NCBI GenBank assembly: GCA_003254905.1
Contig: QANU01095813.1
Coordinates: 20,064 to 84,063 of the forward strand
Direction of reading: 5' to 3'
Length of the DNA: 64,000 nucleotides
DNA from: Nissolia schottii
Taxonomy: Eukaryota; Streptophyta; Magnoliopsida; Fabales; Fabaceae
Position numbers and translations under genes: made by a program
Shown here: positions 1 to 13,235 of the stretch, piece after piece
Position numbering within the stretch: position 1 is the first letter of the stretch
How the letters are laid out: the number at the start of each line of letters is the position of its first letter
The notes under the pieces: generated by a model
Told to the model about the DNA's origin: nothing
What the model saw: only the letters and a program-made list of their open reading frames with translations
Database searches by the model: none

Positions 1-37
<37 letters not shown>

Positions 38-60
38 TATAATATAATATTATATGAAAA
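1..60. repeat. AT-rich simple repeat
   Basis: An uninterrupted (AT)n run of about 29 bases at the window edge is followed by imperfect AATAT units. It lies just upstream of the gypsy-derived segment. Nothing else is encoded here. Confidence 0.95.
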
Positions 61-509
61 CCAAAATATCTAGCACAGTAACGCGGTTTCTATGCCTATA
101 TATATGAAAGTCTTACCGTGCTGTGCTTCACTTTCCTCCTCTATTTTGTTCTGTTTCGGTTCCGTTCGCGCACATCGCGGAAGCGCTGCTAGACTCCGGA
201 AAAATAGGATGAGCACACCCACGCGAAGAGGATATTTTCCCCTTCATTTCTACCGATTCGGAAACTCGTTTCGAGGTGGGTAACTCTAAGCCCACTGTCT
301 ATGTGATTTATTTGATGATTATTTATATGCATCTCTGTGTATGTAAGTGAAAAACCTTTTTGTACAAATTATAGGAAATGAGTTAGGGATGTTGGATTTG
401 GATGATTTTGATGTTTGGAAATCATAACTGTACTGATTGGAATTCAGGAAACGTACTGTTTTGAAAAAGTTACAGCGAAGCCTCGGAGAATTTTGCAAAA
501 CTAGCGATT

Positions 510-696
510 TTTAGCTTTCAATCGAATGAAGGCAGATTTCAATCGAATGAAAGAATTTTTCAGCTTTCAATCGATTGAATTCCCAATTCAGTCGAATGAA
601 AGAGTTTCGAGGTTTCAATCGATTGAATTACCAATTCAATCGAATGAATGAGCTCTCAGGATTTCATTCGAATGTGAAAAGGCTCATTCGAATGCA
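510..696. repeat. Cluster of about eight palindromic TTCAATCGAATGAA-type motifs
   Basis: About eight 10-14-bp palindromic or near-palindromic motifs of the forms TTCAATCGATTGAA, TTCAATCGAATGAA and CATTCGAATG occur within about 185 bp, starting near 517, 538, 566, 586, 614, 634, 664 and 684. A cluster with a similar number of units is kept in the inverted relative at 58901-59070. No function is known to me. Confidence 0.8.
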
Positions 697-1474
697 ACCT
701 GAAGAACTTAAGTTTTAAGTTGTTCTATGGGATCCAATGAGCATAGCTATGTATGTCAATGTAATAAGAACATGCATCATGAGGAATGGTCGTCGTAGGA
801 GTTAGGACGACCCGAGATAACTAGAGTCTTCACGCGAAAGTTTAATAAAGATCATAATTGAACCCTAGACAATAAAGAAAGGTTAGGAAGGTCCCGATCC
901 CAGTTGATATAGCAGACCATAATTAAGGAGTTTAGTTATATGGTTAGGAAGATCCCTATTCTCTTGGCACGTCTTACAGACACGCCCCTCACCAATTCTG
1001 CACGCTGGATTGGTAAGAGCAACGTAGGTAGAGAGACCTGATTATGAAAGAAAAGAGAACAGGCAAAGGCCTGAAAGTAAAGAGAATAGGCAAAGGCCTG
1101 AAAGTCAAGAGAACAGGAAAAGTCATGTAAGAAAGAAAGGGGGACCCCGAAAGTAACAAGCTAAGAATGAAGTAAAGAGAAACGAGTCCACGCCTGATCG
1201 CGCCAAAGGGCCAGTCCCTCGTCATCCCGGTAAGGGGGTGGTGGTACTTATCATGATGATGAATTACCTCCTATGAGCTTAACGTGGTTAGCTACCATTC
1301 CGGTTCAAGCGCTGCCGGGTCATCATGATAGGGAATAGAAGGAGGTTGTAACTGAGGCCACGGTTACATGGGTGAAAAGACTAAGAATGACGCTAACCCG
1401 GGTGAGCCGGTATACGTAAGAGATTCCCAGATTTCCCCCGTGCACTAGGTATTTATATGTATGAGCAAAGGCAT

Positions 1475-1530
1475 GAATGTATGTATGTATGTATGTATGC
1501 AAGTATGTATGTATGAGTATAGATATGATT
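1475..1530. repeat. (TATG)n microsatellite
   Basis: A run of TATG units interrupted by single changes. The related element at 58066-58135 carries the complementary CATA run at the equivalent place, so the microsatellite is part of the element and not a local accident. Confidence 0.85.
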
Positions 1531-1960
1531 ATGCATTAGTATGTATGAATGTATGGATATATGTTTATACATTATGTATCGTCAAGGGAACGACCCAAGA
1601 CGACTATTATGTCTTTAGCAGTAACGAAATGTTAATGAGCACGAAGCCTAAGTAATGACAAGATTAGTTATCCAATCACCTAGTAAAGTAAATAAAGTCA
1701 TTCAGGACCTAGACAAAGATAATAACAAGTAGGGGTATTAGTATGCATGACACCTAGAGATCTCCTGGGTGGCCTGGAAGATAACGGAGTAATGAACGAT
1801 AGATGACGCGAAGAGACTCCCACTGAGGATGAAAAGTTCTCACCCCCACTCCTTATGGGTCCAGGTATGCAAAGCGAAGGGATCAACGAGCAACCGCAGC
1901 AGGATAATTTCTGGTCGGAGCTAAGTGAAGACGTCCGCAATAGGTTGATAGATATTTTGT

Positions 1961-2308
1961 ATTATGATCTGTGACTCTTGTTAATTGTTTGTGTAATTAC
2001 TTATTAATAAGCAATGTGTAATTATATGTTGGACCTTGATTGTGCTTATATGTATATTTACACTTCTCCAGCCTGTCACCACCTTAACTGGCAGGTACGT
2101 TAGCATTTGTACATATATGTTTCCTTGTTCACACACGGCTCCTAGTTTACACACTAATACAGTAAAAGAATGATTTTCAAAATGGTCCATATTTTCAAGT
2201 AAGAAATAATTTTCCAAGTTAAAAGTAGGGGCTAAAAGTAACCCAACCAAAGAGGAAAACAACCTAGTGAGCATTGTTTACTACGTACGGGTAAACAGTT
2301 AGCTAGGG
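1961..2308. other. Spacer between gypsy fragment and copia element
   Basis: No gene seen. A copia 5' LTR and primer-binding site would be expected just upstream of 2309. Neither a copy of the 3' LTR sequence (6634-6825) nor a TGGTATCAGAGC-like primer-binding site is visible here. Confidence 0.6.
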
Positions 2309-5300
2309 GTGTTTCAGGCTGCATCTTCAGTTCTTGTTCTTGATCCTGCTCAGGATCCTTCTTCTCTTTACTACCTGCACCCGAACGAGAATCCATCGCT
2401 GATTCTTGTGTCTTCTCTCCTTGACGGATCCAATTATCATGGCTGGTCCAGGGCAATGAGAATGGCGCTTTTGTCCAACAACAAAGTTAAGTTTGTAGAC
2501 GGATCTATCACCATGCATGATCCTTCATCCACCATCTTCAACCAGTGGGAGCGCTGCAACCACATGGTTCTATCATGGTTGCTTCGCGCTGTAGAGCCTT
2601 CGATTGCACAAAGTGTGCTATGGATCGACAAGGCCTCTGACGTGTGGAGAGAGCTCAAGGAACGATTCTCGCAAGGCGATTTGCTGCGTATCGCGGATCT
2701 TCAGGAAGAAGTCTCAGCCATGAAACAAGGTGAACAATCTGTTACTCAGTTCTTCACTGCCATGAAAGTTTTATGGGATGAACTTGACACATTTCTCCCA
2801 CTCCCTTCTTACAAATGCACTATACCGTGTTCTTGTGGTGCTTTTAGTGACATCAAGAAGCAAAGGGAGGCTGATAGGGCCATTCGATTCTTGAAAGGTT
2901 TAAATGAATCGTATCAATCTATTCGCTCGCAAGTGTTGATCATGGATCCATTGCCTTCCCTCAACCGCATATTCTCCCTTGTTATCCAACATGAGACAAT
3001 TGCATTATGAGCCAAGTTCCAAGGCCATGCTCAATTTCACCAATGCAGCCCAACATTCCACTTCTGTCACAATGAAACTCAGAAATTCTCTAAAGAACAA
3101 GGGAAATCAAAAGGAAATACCAAGAAGTGCACGTTTTGCAATTACTTTGGTCACACAGTTGATGAGTGCCATAAGAAACATGGTTATCCTCCTGGCTATA
3201 AGAGCAAGAAGTCGGTTAATGCTGTTGTCAATGCTGGTGCTCCATCCTCCCAGGATTCATCTTAGCCATCTGCATTTAACTTTACTGCAGACCAATATCA
3301 GAGTTTGTTGGCTCTGATTCAGCAACCTCAGCAATCTCAATTGCCTCACCAGGTTCAATTTGCTCAAGCAAATAACGCTTCTTCCACACCCATGCAACAT
3401 AGCTCAGGTATAGGGTATTGGATTATTGATTCTAGAGCAACTGATCATGTTTGTTGTTCTGAGCATCTTTTTCAGTCTTATAAGGAAATCGATCCCCTTA
3501 TTCCTGTTTCCTTGCCAAATGGGCAAATTGTCACAGCAACACATGCAGGAACCATTCTATTCACTGAGAATTTTCACTTGAATAATGTCCTCTACTTGCC
3601 TAATTTTAATTTTAATCTCATAGCTGTGAATAAGCTTTGTCATGATTTGGAATGCCACCTCACAATGTTCCACGATCATTACATCATATAGGGCAAGGAC
3701 ACCTTGAAGAAGATTAGAGCTGCTAAGGCTGTCCAAGGACTTTACATTTTAGATAATTCTCATTTTTGTAATTCCTTACAACATATCTGTAACTCTGCTG
3801 TTGTTTTACCTGTTTTTGCATCTGTTTCAATGTCCAATAAGAATTTCAATCTTTGGCATTTTAGACTTGGTCATGTACCAATCCAAAATTTGAAAGCAAT
3901 ACAAAATAAACATTGTGATGTTACTGCTCCTGTTGATGCTTTTCCATGTGATATATGCCACTATGCTAAGCAAAAGTCTCTACCTTATCCTACAAGTAAC
4001 TCAGTTTCAACAGCACCCTTTCAATTAATCCATGTGAATATATGGGACCCTGTTGCCGCTCCCTCAATACAAGGGTATAAGTATTTCTTGACAATTGTGG
4101 ATGACTACAGCAGGCATACATGGACCTATTTCCTCAAATCCAAATCCGAGGCTTCTCCATCTCTCAAGAGCTTCATTGCTATGGCTGAAAATCAATTCAA
4201 CACCAAAATCAAAAAGGTCAGGTCAGACAATGGTCCTGAATTTTTTCTCAAAGACTTTTATGCATCTAAGGGCATCATTCACCATACTAGCTACATTGAG
4301 ACTCCCCAGCAGAATTCCATAGTTGAGCGCAAGCATCAACATCTATTGAATATCACAAGGTCATTGCTATTCCAAGCAAATTTACCTAATTGCTTTTGGT
4401 CTTTTGCTGCAGCTCATGCCACCTTCCTTATTAACAGATTGCCTTCTAAATGTCTCAACAATTTCACCCCTCACAATCTCTTATTCTCTAAAGATCCTGA
4501 TTTTTCTTTTCTAAAAGTCTTTGGTTGTCTAGCTTTTGCAACCACTTTACATAGAAACAGGACCAAAATGGATAAGAGAGCTAGGAAGTGTATTTTCCTA
4601 TGATATAAATTTGGGACAAAGGGTTTTCTTTTGTTTGATCTCGATTGCAGGGAGATATTTCTCAGCAGAAATGTGGAGTTTCATGAATATCATTTCCCAT
4701 TTCACTCAGTTTCTACAGAAACAGCAATACCTTCATCTCCCAAACAGCTAATTTTGCCCACTGCTACTGAAGTTCTGTTTGGACCTGACAATCAGCATGC
4801 ACCACCAGATACCTCTGTTATCAACCTGCCATCTAGTGACATTGATCCAGAGAATGATGCCCAGCATATTCACCCTACTCGAAGATCATCCAAGCAGAAA
4901 AACTCCCCAGCATACCTAAGGGACTATCATTGCAACTTATTGCAAGGCATTTCTTCCCCTCCTGCTGCAGCTACATACCCCATTGAGAGTGCCCTTTCTT
5001 ATAATTCCCTTGGCTCAACTCACAAGCATTTCACTCTCTAGGTCTCATCTGTCAGTGAACCAACCTCATACTCCCAAGCAGTGAAGCATGCTTGCTGGAA
5101 GGAGGACATGGCTGCTGAAATTTCAGCATTACAACAGAACAAAACCTGGGAATTAGTAGACCTACCTGCAGGAAAGACTCCCATAGGTTGTAAATGGGTC
5201 TACAAAATTAAGCTCAAAGCAGATGGCAGCCTTGAAAGGTATAAAGCATGTTTGGTAGCAAAAGGATACACCCAAACGCATGGGATTGACTACTTGGACA

Positions 5301-6630
5301 CTTTTAGGCCAGTAGCCAAGATGACAACAGTCAGGTTACTACTTTCTCTTATAGCAATCAAGGGCTGGTTCCTACATCAATTGGATGTTAATAATGCTTT
5401 TCTCCATGGGGAATTGCATGAGGAGGTATACATGAAGCTCCCTCAAGGCTTTCATAGTAAGAAACCAAACCAAGTGTGCAGATTATTGAAGTCTCTCTGT
5501 GGTTTGAAACAGGCCAGCAGGCAATGGTTCTCTAGGTTGTCCATTGCTTTACTCTCCTCTGGTTACAAACAATCCCAATCTGATCACTCCCTCTTCACCA
5601 AGCCCAGTAATGGTTCCTTCACAGCATTGCTTGTGTATGTGGATGACATAATCCTTGCAGGTAATGATATGGCTGCAATCTCTTCCATGAAGACATATCT
5701 TGATGGCATGTTCAAAATAAAGGATATTGGTGAACTCAAGTACTTCCTTGGACTTGAAGTTGCTCGCAACTCCAAAGGAATTACCATTTCCCAAAGGAAA
5801 TATTGCTTGGAAATCACTGCTGATTCAGGGTTGCTTGGCTACAAGCCTGTCACTACCCCCATGGATCCTTCTCAGAAGTTAAGCAAAGATTCAGGAGAAT
5901 CACTCCCTGACGCAGCATCATATAGGCGATTGATTGGGAGGCTGATCTACCTCACGACAACTCGGCCTGACATTGCCTTTGTCGTGAACCAATTGACCCA
6001 ATATATGGCTACTTCAACCAGTCTTCATATGCAAGCTGCTACTCGAGTTATCAGATAACTCAAAGCTTCTCCCGGCCTTAGCATTTTCCTGTCTTCAGCA
6101 TCAGAAGTTCAACTGAAAGCATACAGCGATGCTGATTAGGCTGGCTGTGTTGACACTAGAAGATCAATCACGGGGTACTGTGTCTTCCTTGGTGACTCCA
6201 TGGTGAGTTGGAAATCTAAGAAACAGACCACAGTTTCGCAATCTTCCTGCGAAGCAGAATATAGAGCACTGGCAGCTGTGATATGTGAACTGTAGTGGCT
6301 AACATATCTACTAGATGATCTTGGCATTCAACAGTCCAATAAGGCTGCAATATACTGTGATAGTAATTCTGCAATCCAAATTGCACGCAATTCAGCCTTC
6401 CATGAGCGAACAAAGCACATCAAATTGGACTGCCATTTAGTTCGTGACAAAGTGCAGAACGAGCTCCTCAGCTTGCTCCCTGTCTAGTCCAAGCTTCAAC
6501 TTGCGGATGTACTCACAAAGCCTCTAGCCACGGGCCCTTTTCAGTTCTTAATCGACAAACTTGGCTTGCTAAACATCTACAAAGATAAGCAGCATGTTGT
6601 GCAGCAGCAACAGCCTGCCAAGTTTGAGGG
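2309..6630 (+). pseudogene. Decayed Ty1/copia gag-pol polyprotein
   Basis: A single reading frame runs from gag to RNase H, interrupted by stops at 3008, 3263, 3689, 4601, 5039, 6056, 6137, 6293 and 6485 with no frameshift needed. In order it shows: gag (2309-3010); a CX2CX4HX4C zinc knuckle (about 3128-3169); an aspartic protease region at 3418-3460 where the catalytic DSG reads DSR; a GAG-pre-integrase block with HFRLGH and CX2C; integrase with SDNGPEF and a PQQN...VERKH glutamate block, but with N where the first catalytic Asp is expected (HVNIW near 4033); reverse transcriptase with FRPVAK, LDVNNAFLHGEL and the catalytic YVDD near 5635; and an RNase H with SDAD and LTKPL near its end. The frame opens with GTG, not ATG, so the 5' end is lost. 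It is non-functional. The copia lineage is not assigned. Confidence 0.95.
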
Positions 6631-6825
6631 GGGTAATAGAGGAAGAATAGCTTTAGCTTTTCAACTCTCTAAGTTAGTTACAACAGCTATTACTATAGCT
6701 GTCAAGTTAGTTAAATTGCTATTGTAAATTAGTTATCTCTAACTTGCACTCCAAGCTAACTTGTGTTTGTATATATATTGAGCAAGTGCTCCAATACACA
6801 CTTGAGAATTCTTTTCCAATCTACA
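6624..6825 (+). mobile_element. Copia polypurine tract and 3' LTR
   Basis: The purine run TTGAGGGGGG (6624-6633) directly follows the RNase H frame and primes plus-strand synthesis in this family. The roughly 190-bp LTR that follows contains a TATA-like TATATATA near 6770 and ends near CTACA at 6821-6825. Its first bases read TAATAG where a TG start is usual, so the terminus is mutated or my edge is off by a few bases. No second LTR is present in the window. Confidence 0.7.
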
Positions 6826-8556
6826 GTGCATTTTATCATATATGTAGAAGTTCTTGGCCTCCTAAATTAGTTATAATTATTTTGCCGTTGTGCACACCAT
6901 TAAATCTCATTCAGTAATCGATACAGCATCTCACCTAAGTACCAATAAAACTACTCTATTTTGTTTATTTTGGAGTCTTAGGTTGGTTTTGTTGGGAAAC
7001 TAAGAATGCAAAGGTGTGTAAATGCAACAAAGAACCCTCTCAATACATTCTACGCAGCAGTAGACAATTCTTGTACTTTTTGTATTTGTACCTACTTCTT
7101 GGATCCTTCTTCTTGATTGGTACAGTTGAATTTCTTTTACTCCACCATATAACTTTAGATACTTTAATTTTCTGTTTTTCCACTGCTAGGAAGACATGCA
7201 TCCTTTTCCAGGTTCGATGCACTGATATATACACTAGAGGAATTATTCTTTCATGATAAATTTTCACATAATTTTATCATGTGAATGTGAAATCGGGTAA
7301 GTTATTTGATTAAGCAAACTATCAATTTATGATGCGCTGTTCCTTTGTTTGATGGACACAATAAGATTTTACACTGTTTGAGTTGAATACATGCGCGGAC
7401 CCTTTTCTATCTTTTCTAATCAATTTAGATCACAACATGCATTTTCAGGTGCCAATTGCCAATAGCAATTCTATTCAAAGTGGGAAACAGACCAAACATA
7501 GGTGCGGCTTTGGCTTGTATTGATTCGAAGGTACTCCTTCGATTCCTTGTTCTCCTCTCAAATGTTCTATTTAATTAAGTTAAATATTCTATTTAATTTT
7601 TTCAAATGTTTTTTAAAAGGGTCATAACTATATAGTTGTCGCTCAATTGTTTAAAGTATTATTAGTACCTTTACAAAAGATAATTAAGATTATTGAAAGA
7701 ATTTATTTTCTGTGTTGAAATTATCTGTATCCAAAATTTATTGGACTTTCAACGCAACTTAAAGAAAAATATCAAACCACTAAATATTATAAATCTCTTC
7801 AAACAAAAAGATTAGGTGTTTACTATTTCTAAAATTTATAATTTTTTATTTTAAAGTATAAAAATATTGTTTAATTAAAAAAAACTTTAACCACGTTCTG
7901 TAAAATTATAAAAACTGTTATATCTTACGAGGATTTTAAATCAAAATCTAAAAGTTATAGTTTTAATATTTTGTCTTTAACCAAAAACCTAAATATATTC
8001 CCGATAATTTACCATACCTTTGATGATTTTCTTGTTCGCAACGGAGTGGTGGAAAATTTGGGGTAACGAGACATCTTTTAGTCAAATCAAGCTTTAAGTG
8101 GGCCAATGGAGTTGAAACATTAAAGCCACACTACTCTATTGTGCGATGTCCATCTTGTAGAATTAGGCTGCCCGTAGAATTTTGAAGCCCGCCCACTACC
8201 TTTTTTTTTTATTGGCATACATGTAAGTTACAAGAATGGATCATTTCATCTCATACTGATTTTTCACGCGACAAGATCACGTCAACACGCGATAGAGGAG
8301 TGGTGAAAATCTTTATGCCACATGTTATCATAGGAAGTGATGCATCGTTGTATCATAGAGGTGAGATGAGTATATGGTTGGGGTAACCGAGCTTGCACAA
8401 TTAACAAATCGATCAATTTTTAACGGGTTTAGCTAAGAAAATAAAATTTTAATATTATTATGAGATTTATAAGGCTTTTAATGCAGTGAAAATTTTATTT
8501 TTATTTTTCTAATAAAAATTTTACTCTTCTTAATTGCCTATTGAGTGTTAAAATAT
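6826..8556. other. AT-rich intergenic spacer
   Basis: No gene supported. Short open frames near 7014-7267 begin and end in low-complexity sequence and match nothing I recognise. Confidence 0.6.
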
Positions 8557-8692
8557 TATTCCATTTGTTTCACAATGTTTGTTCATTCCAATTTTTTAAA
8601 TTTATTTATAATTTAATGTATTTAAGTACACATTAAATTATAAATAAACTAAAAAAAATTGACATGAGTAACACTACGAAACGAATAGTTAA
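8557..8692. mobile_element. Stowaway-like MITE
   Basis: A foldback unit of about 135 bp. The left arm has ATTTGTTTCACAATGTTTGT and the right arm has the complementary form ending ACGAAACGAAT. The inner arms TTTATAATTTAATG and CATTAAATTATAAA pair around a short loop. There is no coding capacity. This kind of arm (TTTGTTTCACAATG...TTGTTCAT) is typical of plant MITEs mobilised by mariner-like transposases. Confidence 0.6.
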
Positions 8693-9156
8693 CAAAATCC
8701 AATTTATAAGTGACACTACAACCTACCATTGGAGGCACATGTAATAATTTAGGACAACAATCCCATTTTGTGTGGACGAGGCTCAGCCACCAAGAAGGGA
8801 GTTGGTCTGCCAAATGCCAACAATCCCAATAATTTTAGATATCAAAGTCTCAACACAATAATTGCATCCTAGTTTAGAGAAATTATATGTTAATGAAGCA
8901 TGTTTATTATCTCTCCGTCTAATCATGAGAGCATCTCTAATGAAGATTTTTAAAGTTTTGGTTTTTTTTTAACGTAGGTTTCACTTTTAATTTTATTATT
9001 AAAGTGAAAAGGTGAAATAAAGAGAGAGAGTGTGTACATTTCCTTTAAAGTGAGACAAATATCACTTCTTAAACTCCTAATATCTAATCAATACATGACA
9101 TAACACATGAATTAGAGCCTTTAGCACATTTTTTTTCTTTGTCTCATTTTACAATG
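8693..9156. other. Intergenic spacer
   Basis: No gene, RNA gene or clear repeat seen. Confidence 0.5.
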
Positions 9157-9437
9157 TACTCTCTTTGTCCACTTTTTGTTATCATTTTTTTACAAAAACA
9201 CACAACTTAAGAAATTATTTAATTGACACTAAGATAGAGAAAATATAGAGTGTATAGGTAAAATTAACATTAAGCAATAAGTGTTATAGTTATTAAGTTT
9301 TATGAAGAATATGAGAAATAAAAAGGGTATAAGTGTAACAAAATATATTTAACGTTTCATTAATCTATTCAAATAACAATTAATCTTGGACAAGTTTTTG
9401 TTTGAAAAACGACAACAAAAAGTAGAAGGAGGTAGTA
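9157..9437. mobile_element. MITE, family copy 1
   Basis: Terminal inverted repeats of about 27 bp (TACTCTCTTTGTCCACTTTT on the left; GACAACAAAAAGTAG... ending GGTAGTA on the right). The ends carry TA, as expected for a Stowaway-type TA target duplication. Internal sequence, including AAGAAATTATTTAATTGACA and GTTATAGTTATTAAG, is shared with 30064-30337, so these are two members of one family. Confidence 0.75.
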
Positions 9438-12240
9438 GTTGTTTATTGTAATCCAAATTTGTGAACAAAGTTAGGACCTTCTGTCGTAAATGGAGAAACC
9501 AACAACAATAGAAAAGGGAAAATGAGAATGTGTTGAGTCACGAAGCTAAATTTGTTGTCCTCAAGAGTATTATTTGGGTGTTAATACGAACACTCCCCTA
9601 GGATAAAACAACACCTTCCAGATTAATATCTAGGTGATAGAACTTGCGAGAATTGATTTGCCTAGGAAAAAGTAATAAGGAAGAAGAGGAGAAGATTTTT
9701 TCAATGTTGGGTATGCGAAATATGATTGGGTTTTTATAGGGAAAATTCTGTAGTTTTCCAAGGTTAGTGGAAATTAATTCTTGGATGGTGGAACCAATCG
9801 AATTTGGATAGTGGGCGGCAAGGTATTAATATTTGGACGGTGGTGGACTTTGGACGGTGCACATGAAAATTTTTGGTTTCTTAGGTAAGCTGCAACAGTT
9901 CAAAAATAATTTTGCGAAAAGACTGGGATGCTCTTTATCGTGCGCACAGGGGGGCAAAATCTATCGATTTGCACTTCGACAAGCCTAAATGGCTTGGACT
10001 CATGCGCACGAGCTCAACTCCCTTCTCAACTCTTTTTGCCAGTATAACAACCACTAAGGTATATAAACACTTGAAAAGTTTGAGTACTAACCAATGTGAG
10101 ACTAAAACTTTTGAAATACATAACATTTTCCAACACCTTCCATCTCATTTTGGGGATAATTTGATTTTTGTGATACATTGGCATACAAATATTGATGTGG
10201 CATATAGTGAAGTCTAAAATGGGATTAAAATTGGGTCTCTTGTCATTAGAAATGCTTTTAGATGACACTTTTCATAAAAGAATTTATCCAACATTATTTG
10301 TCACTTGATTAAATTAATAAAGTATTAATTATTATTTTTTCAAGTTTACCCTTACAATAACTGACCATGTGCTTTAATTAAAGACAAATAATAATAAGAG
10401 AGACAAAAATATTCAAAAATGATTTAGTTTAAACACTTTATATGTTTTTTAAATATGTGTAAATCAATTAATTTACTATGCTTGTGTCAAAAATGACATT
10501 TAATATTTTCTATTGGACAGAGGAAATATATTTTTTTAGAATATTAATAATCATTCATTATTTTTACTTTTTAAATAATAGATTAAAATTAATAATTGAT
10601 AATTGAGTATCATATTAAAATATGTTTTCCCTTCTTTCCTAATGATATCCTATTTTATTTTTTTAGATTTATTGATAAGTTAACGTATTTAAATTATTTA
10701 AATATATTAAATTATTAAAAGATTTACAAATATAAAAGAAACTATCATTGAAAAACAGAATATATATTAAATATAGTATCTTCTATGAGAACCTACAAGT
10801 GTGTTGTTTCTTAGATGGAAGGGATTTAAATTCTCCGAATTAAATTTTTTATGACTAGAAAAATGAAAGGTTCTCTATCATTAAAACCTAACTTTAATAC
10901 ACTTCATTATTTAATGATAGATAAGTCTTCTTTATTGAGAAACTCAATTTACAGAATCATAATACGTGGAACCGCTTTTCTCTGCAATCTTGAAAGAGAG
11001 ACGTTTGTATAGGGTATCTTACTTGGAGAAATTCTTGATTATACAGAATTTTAACATAGTATTATTTTTTACACGCATACACAATCAAAGTGAAATGCTC
11101 CACTTCACTAAGTACTTTTAGATATCCCAAATGAAACTTATTTTTGTTGTAAGCTCAAGAAAAAAATATATATAATTAAGTGAAAATTTTATAATTAGAT
11201 TAATAAAATATAAAGTAAGATTTATTATTAGGTTATTAATTTTATTAATTTTATCATAAGATTTATTATTTTATCTTTTAAAATAAGAGATCTCATTTTA
11301 ATATATTTTTATTTATGAAAAATTATATTATTTATACTCATTTAACAATAAATATTATATCAACTCATTATTTATCTATTATTGAGTTGAATTTTAATGA
11401 GGTTCACACTCATTGAGATTTTATTAAATTGTAGATAAAATGTAGGTCACTAAAATACTTTATATTAAATGAGTATAATTAATATTTGTCAGCCAAAAAA
11501 ATATTTCATTTGATCCATTTTAAGTGTCACTTTGACCATTTTAAAAAAAAATTATTTGTCATTGTCAATTTTCAAAGCAAAATTTATTATTATGTTTATA
11601 ATTATACTCCTAATTTATTAGTCTTAAAAATATAATAATTTTTCAATAGCTTTAAACAAATTTAAGTGATATTTTAGTAAACTTATTTTTTAAATCACAA
11701 TTGATTTTAAATTTCTTAATACAAATATATTTGATCAAAGTGAGCTTCTCTATTAGAATTATGTGTAAGGAAGAATTTCACCTTTTACTTGTCTGTTAAA
11801 ATGAATCTTATCATGTTGAAATTAGTTATGTTTAGTCATTAAAAAAATAAAAAAATAAACATAAAAAATTTTAATAAATAGATTTTTTTGAAAATTGATA
11901 AAAATTAATTTAAAATTTAATGTCTTTATATTTTGTTATATGATTAAATATAATTAATTTTAACTTAAGAGAATTCTACATATGCCTACCATTTTACCAA
12001 GGAAAATCATGCTGAAAATACAATTTAGAAAAATTTACATTTCAATAGTCTTATAAAAAATTTAATTTTATCTTATAACCCAACAAAAATATTTATAAAT
12101 ATATAAATTTAGGTCTGCAATCATCATTTCCTAAAACAATTTCAGGCCTCATACTTTTTTTTATTTTTTTTAAAATATCTAAAATCATCACCCTAACAAA
12201 ATGTAAAGATGCCTACCATTTGCACGCATACACACGCAAT
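9438..12240. other. AT-rich intergenic spacer
   Basis: No gene supported. An open frame at 9912-10217 is preceded by low-GC spacer and resembles nothing I know. One-armed MITE-like sequence is visible near 11508-11700 (a GATCCATTTTAAGTGTCACTTTGACC-type end). Confidence 0.5.
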
Positions 12241-12245
12241 GGTCA

Positions 12246-12480
12246 TGACGCCAACTCACCTGTACACATGATGTCATCCTTCATCGTTAGTCGCTACCAG
12301 CCTAACCCTCCAATCCAACGGCTCAACTCCCATCTTCCCTATTACGTGGTCATCTAAGTCTAACATTCTTTTTTCTTTTTCTTTTTTTTTTTGTTTTGAC
12401 GTGGACTGTCATCTAATAATCTGAATGTATTTACTTATTAAAAATAAATTTTAGTACGGCTTCGGACACTGACGTTGACC
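12246..12480. promoter_or_regulatory. TGACG and W-box cluster upstream of NIMIN-like gene
   Basis: TGACG cores lie at 12246-12250, 12397-12401 and 12470-12474. The last abuts a TTGACC W-box core (12475-12480). TGACG is the core bound by TGA bZIP factors, which act with NPR1, and TTGAC is bound by WRKY factors. They sit 750-990 bp upstream of the NIMIN-like start codon. Short motifs like these occur by chance, so a regulatory role is an inference supported mainly by the identity of the downstream gene. Confidence 0.3.
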
Positions 12481-13235
12481 ATTTCTACAAGATGAAGTTA
12501 TATTTGATATTCATTTAAAAAAGAAGCTTAATTTTAATACACTATTTATCCGTAAAAATTAGTCTATATTAATAGAACTCTTATTTTTACATTATTTATT
12601 TATTCTCTATTAATATTTTTCTTATGAACTTCTAGATGGATTTATTTCTTTAGTAGAGAGTGAATATCAATCTTTATCATTTAAATAAGTCCTACCTTTT
12701 TTTTTACCAATATATATTTTTTATTTAACCATCAATATTTATTTCTTATTATTAAGAATTCGTATAACTTGACCATTTATAAGTTTTTTTTAGTAGAAGT
12801 AGGAATATGCAACCAACGATTTATTTCATTTATAAAAATTAAAAAATATTAATTAAAGGATCAAGACTTATATCATATTGACCAATTTGCTGTTGATACA
12901 AGTCTTTGTTTCTTTTCTTGTTTGCACCACTCTTTAATTTATTTTTTTCATTATATATATTCTCCCCACACTTGACCCTTCGCATAAGACGCATGCAAAA
13001 GAAAAATAGGTAACTCCCAAAACCAAAACCCGTACAAATTTGTATTATGCTTACTATTCTCTTTTCTTTTTCTAAGTTTAAATCTAGGAGAATATTGGAA
13101 CAGAGCATCAATCAAGTAAATTTCTCAACACAAAGCAAGAAATGTCATCATCATCACTCCAAAACTCCATATAATATATAATACTCCAATCTCCTTCTGC
13201 TGCCAGATCTGATCAATTCTCCTCTCTCCTCTCTC

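Larger units (their letters stand above)
61..1960 (+). mobile_element. Non-coding fragment of a gypsy-type LTR element
   Basis: This stretch has a more even base composition than the surrounding AT-rich DNA and no credible protein. From about 285 to 1880 it aligns block by block with the reverse complement of about 57750-59310. Shared blocks include the 'taagcccactg' segment near 285, the palindrome cluster near 510-695, the 'cacgcccctcacc' block near 985, the 'taacgtggttagctacc' block near 1280, a tetranucleotide microsatellite near 1475 and 'agtatgcatgacac' near 1740. The relative ends at a sequence reading TGTAACATCCCGATTC on the minus strand, a typical gypsy LTR terminus, so this copy is inferred to be LTR or untranslated-leader sequence. 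The edges are not defined because the window starts inside the element. No gag or pol is joined to it. Confidence 0.6.

Noticed and set aside
1461..1655. Met/Tyr/Val/Cys-rich 64-codon frame
   Set aside because: It is a translated TATG microsatellite within the gypsy fragment.
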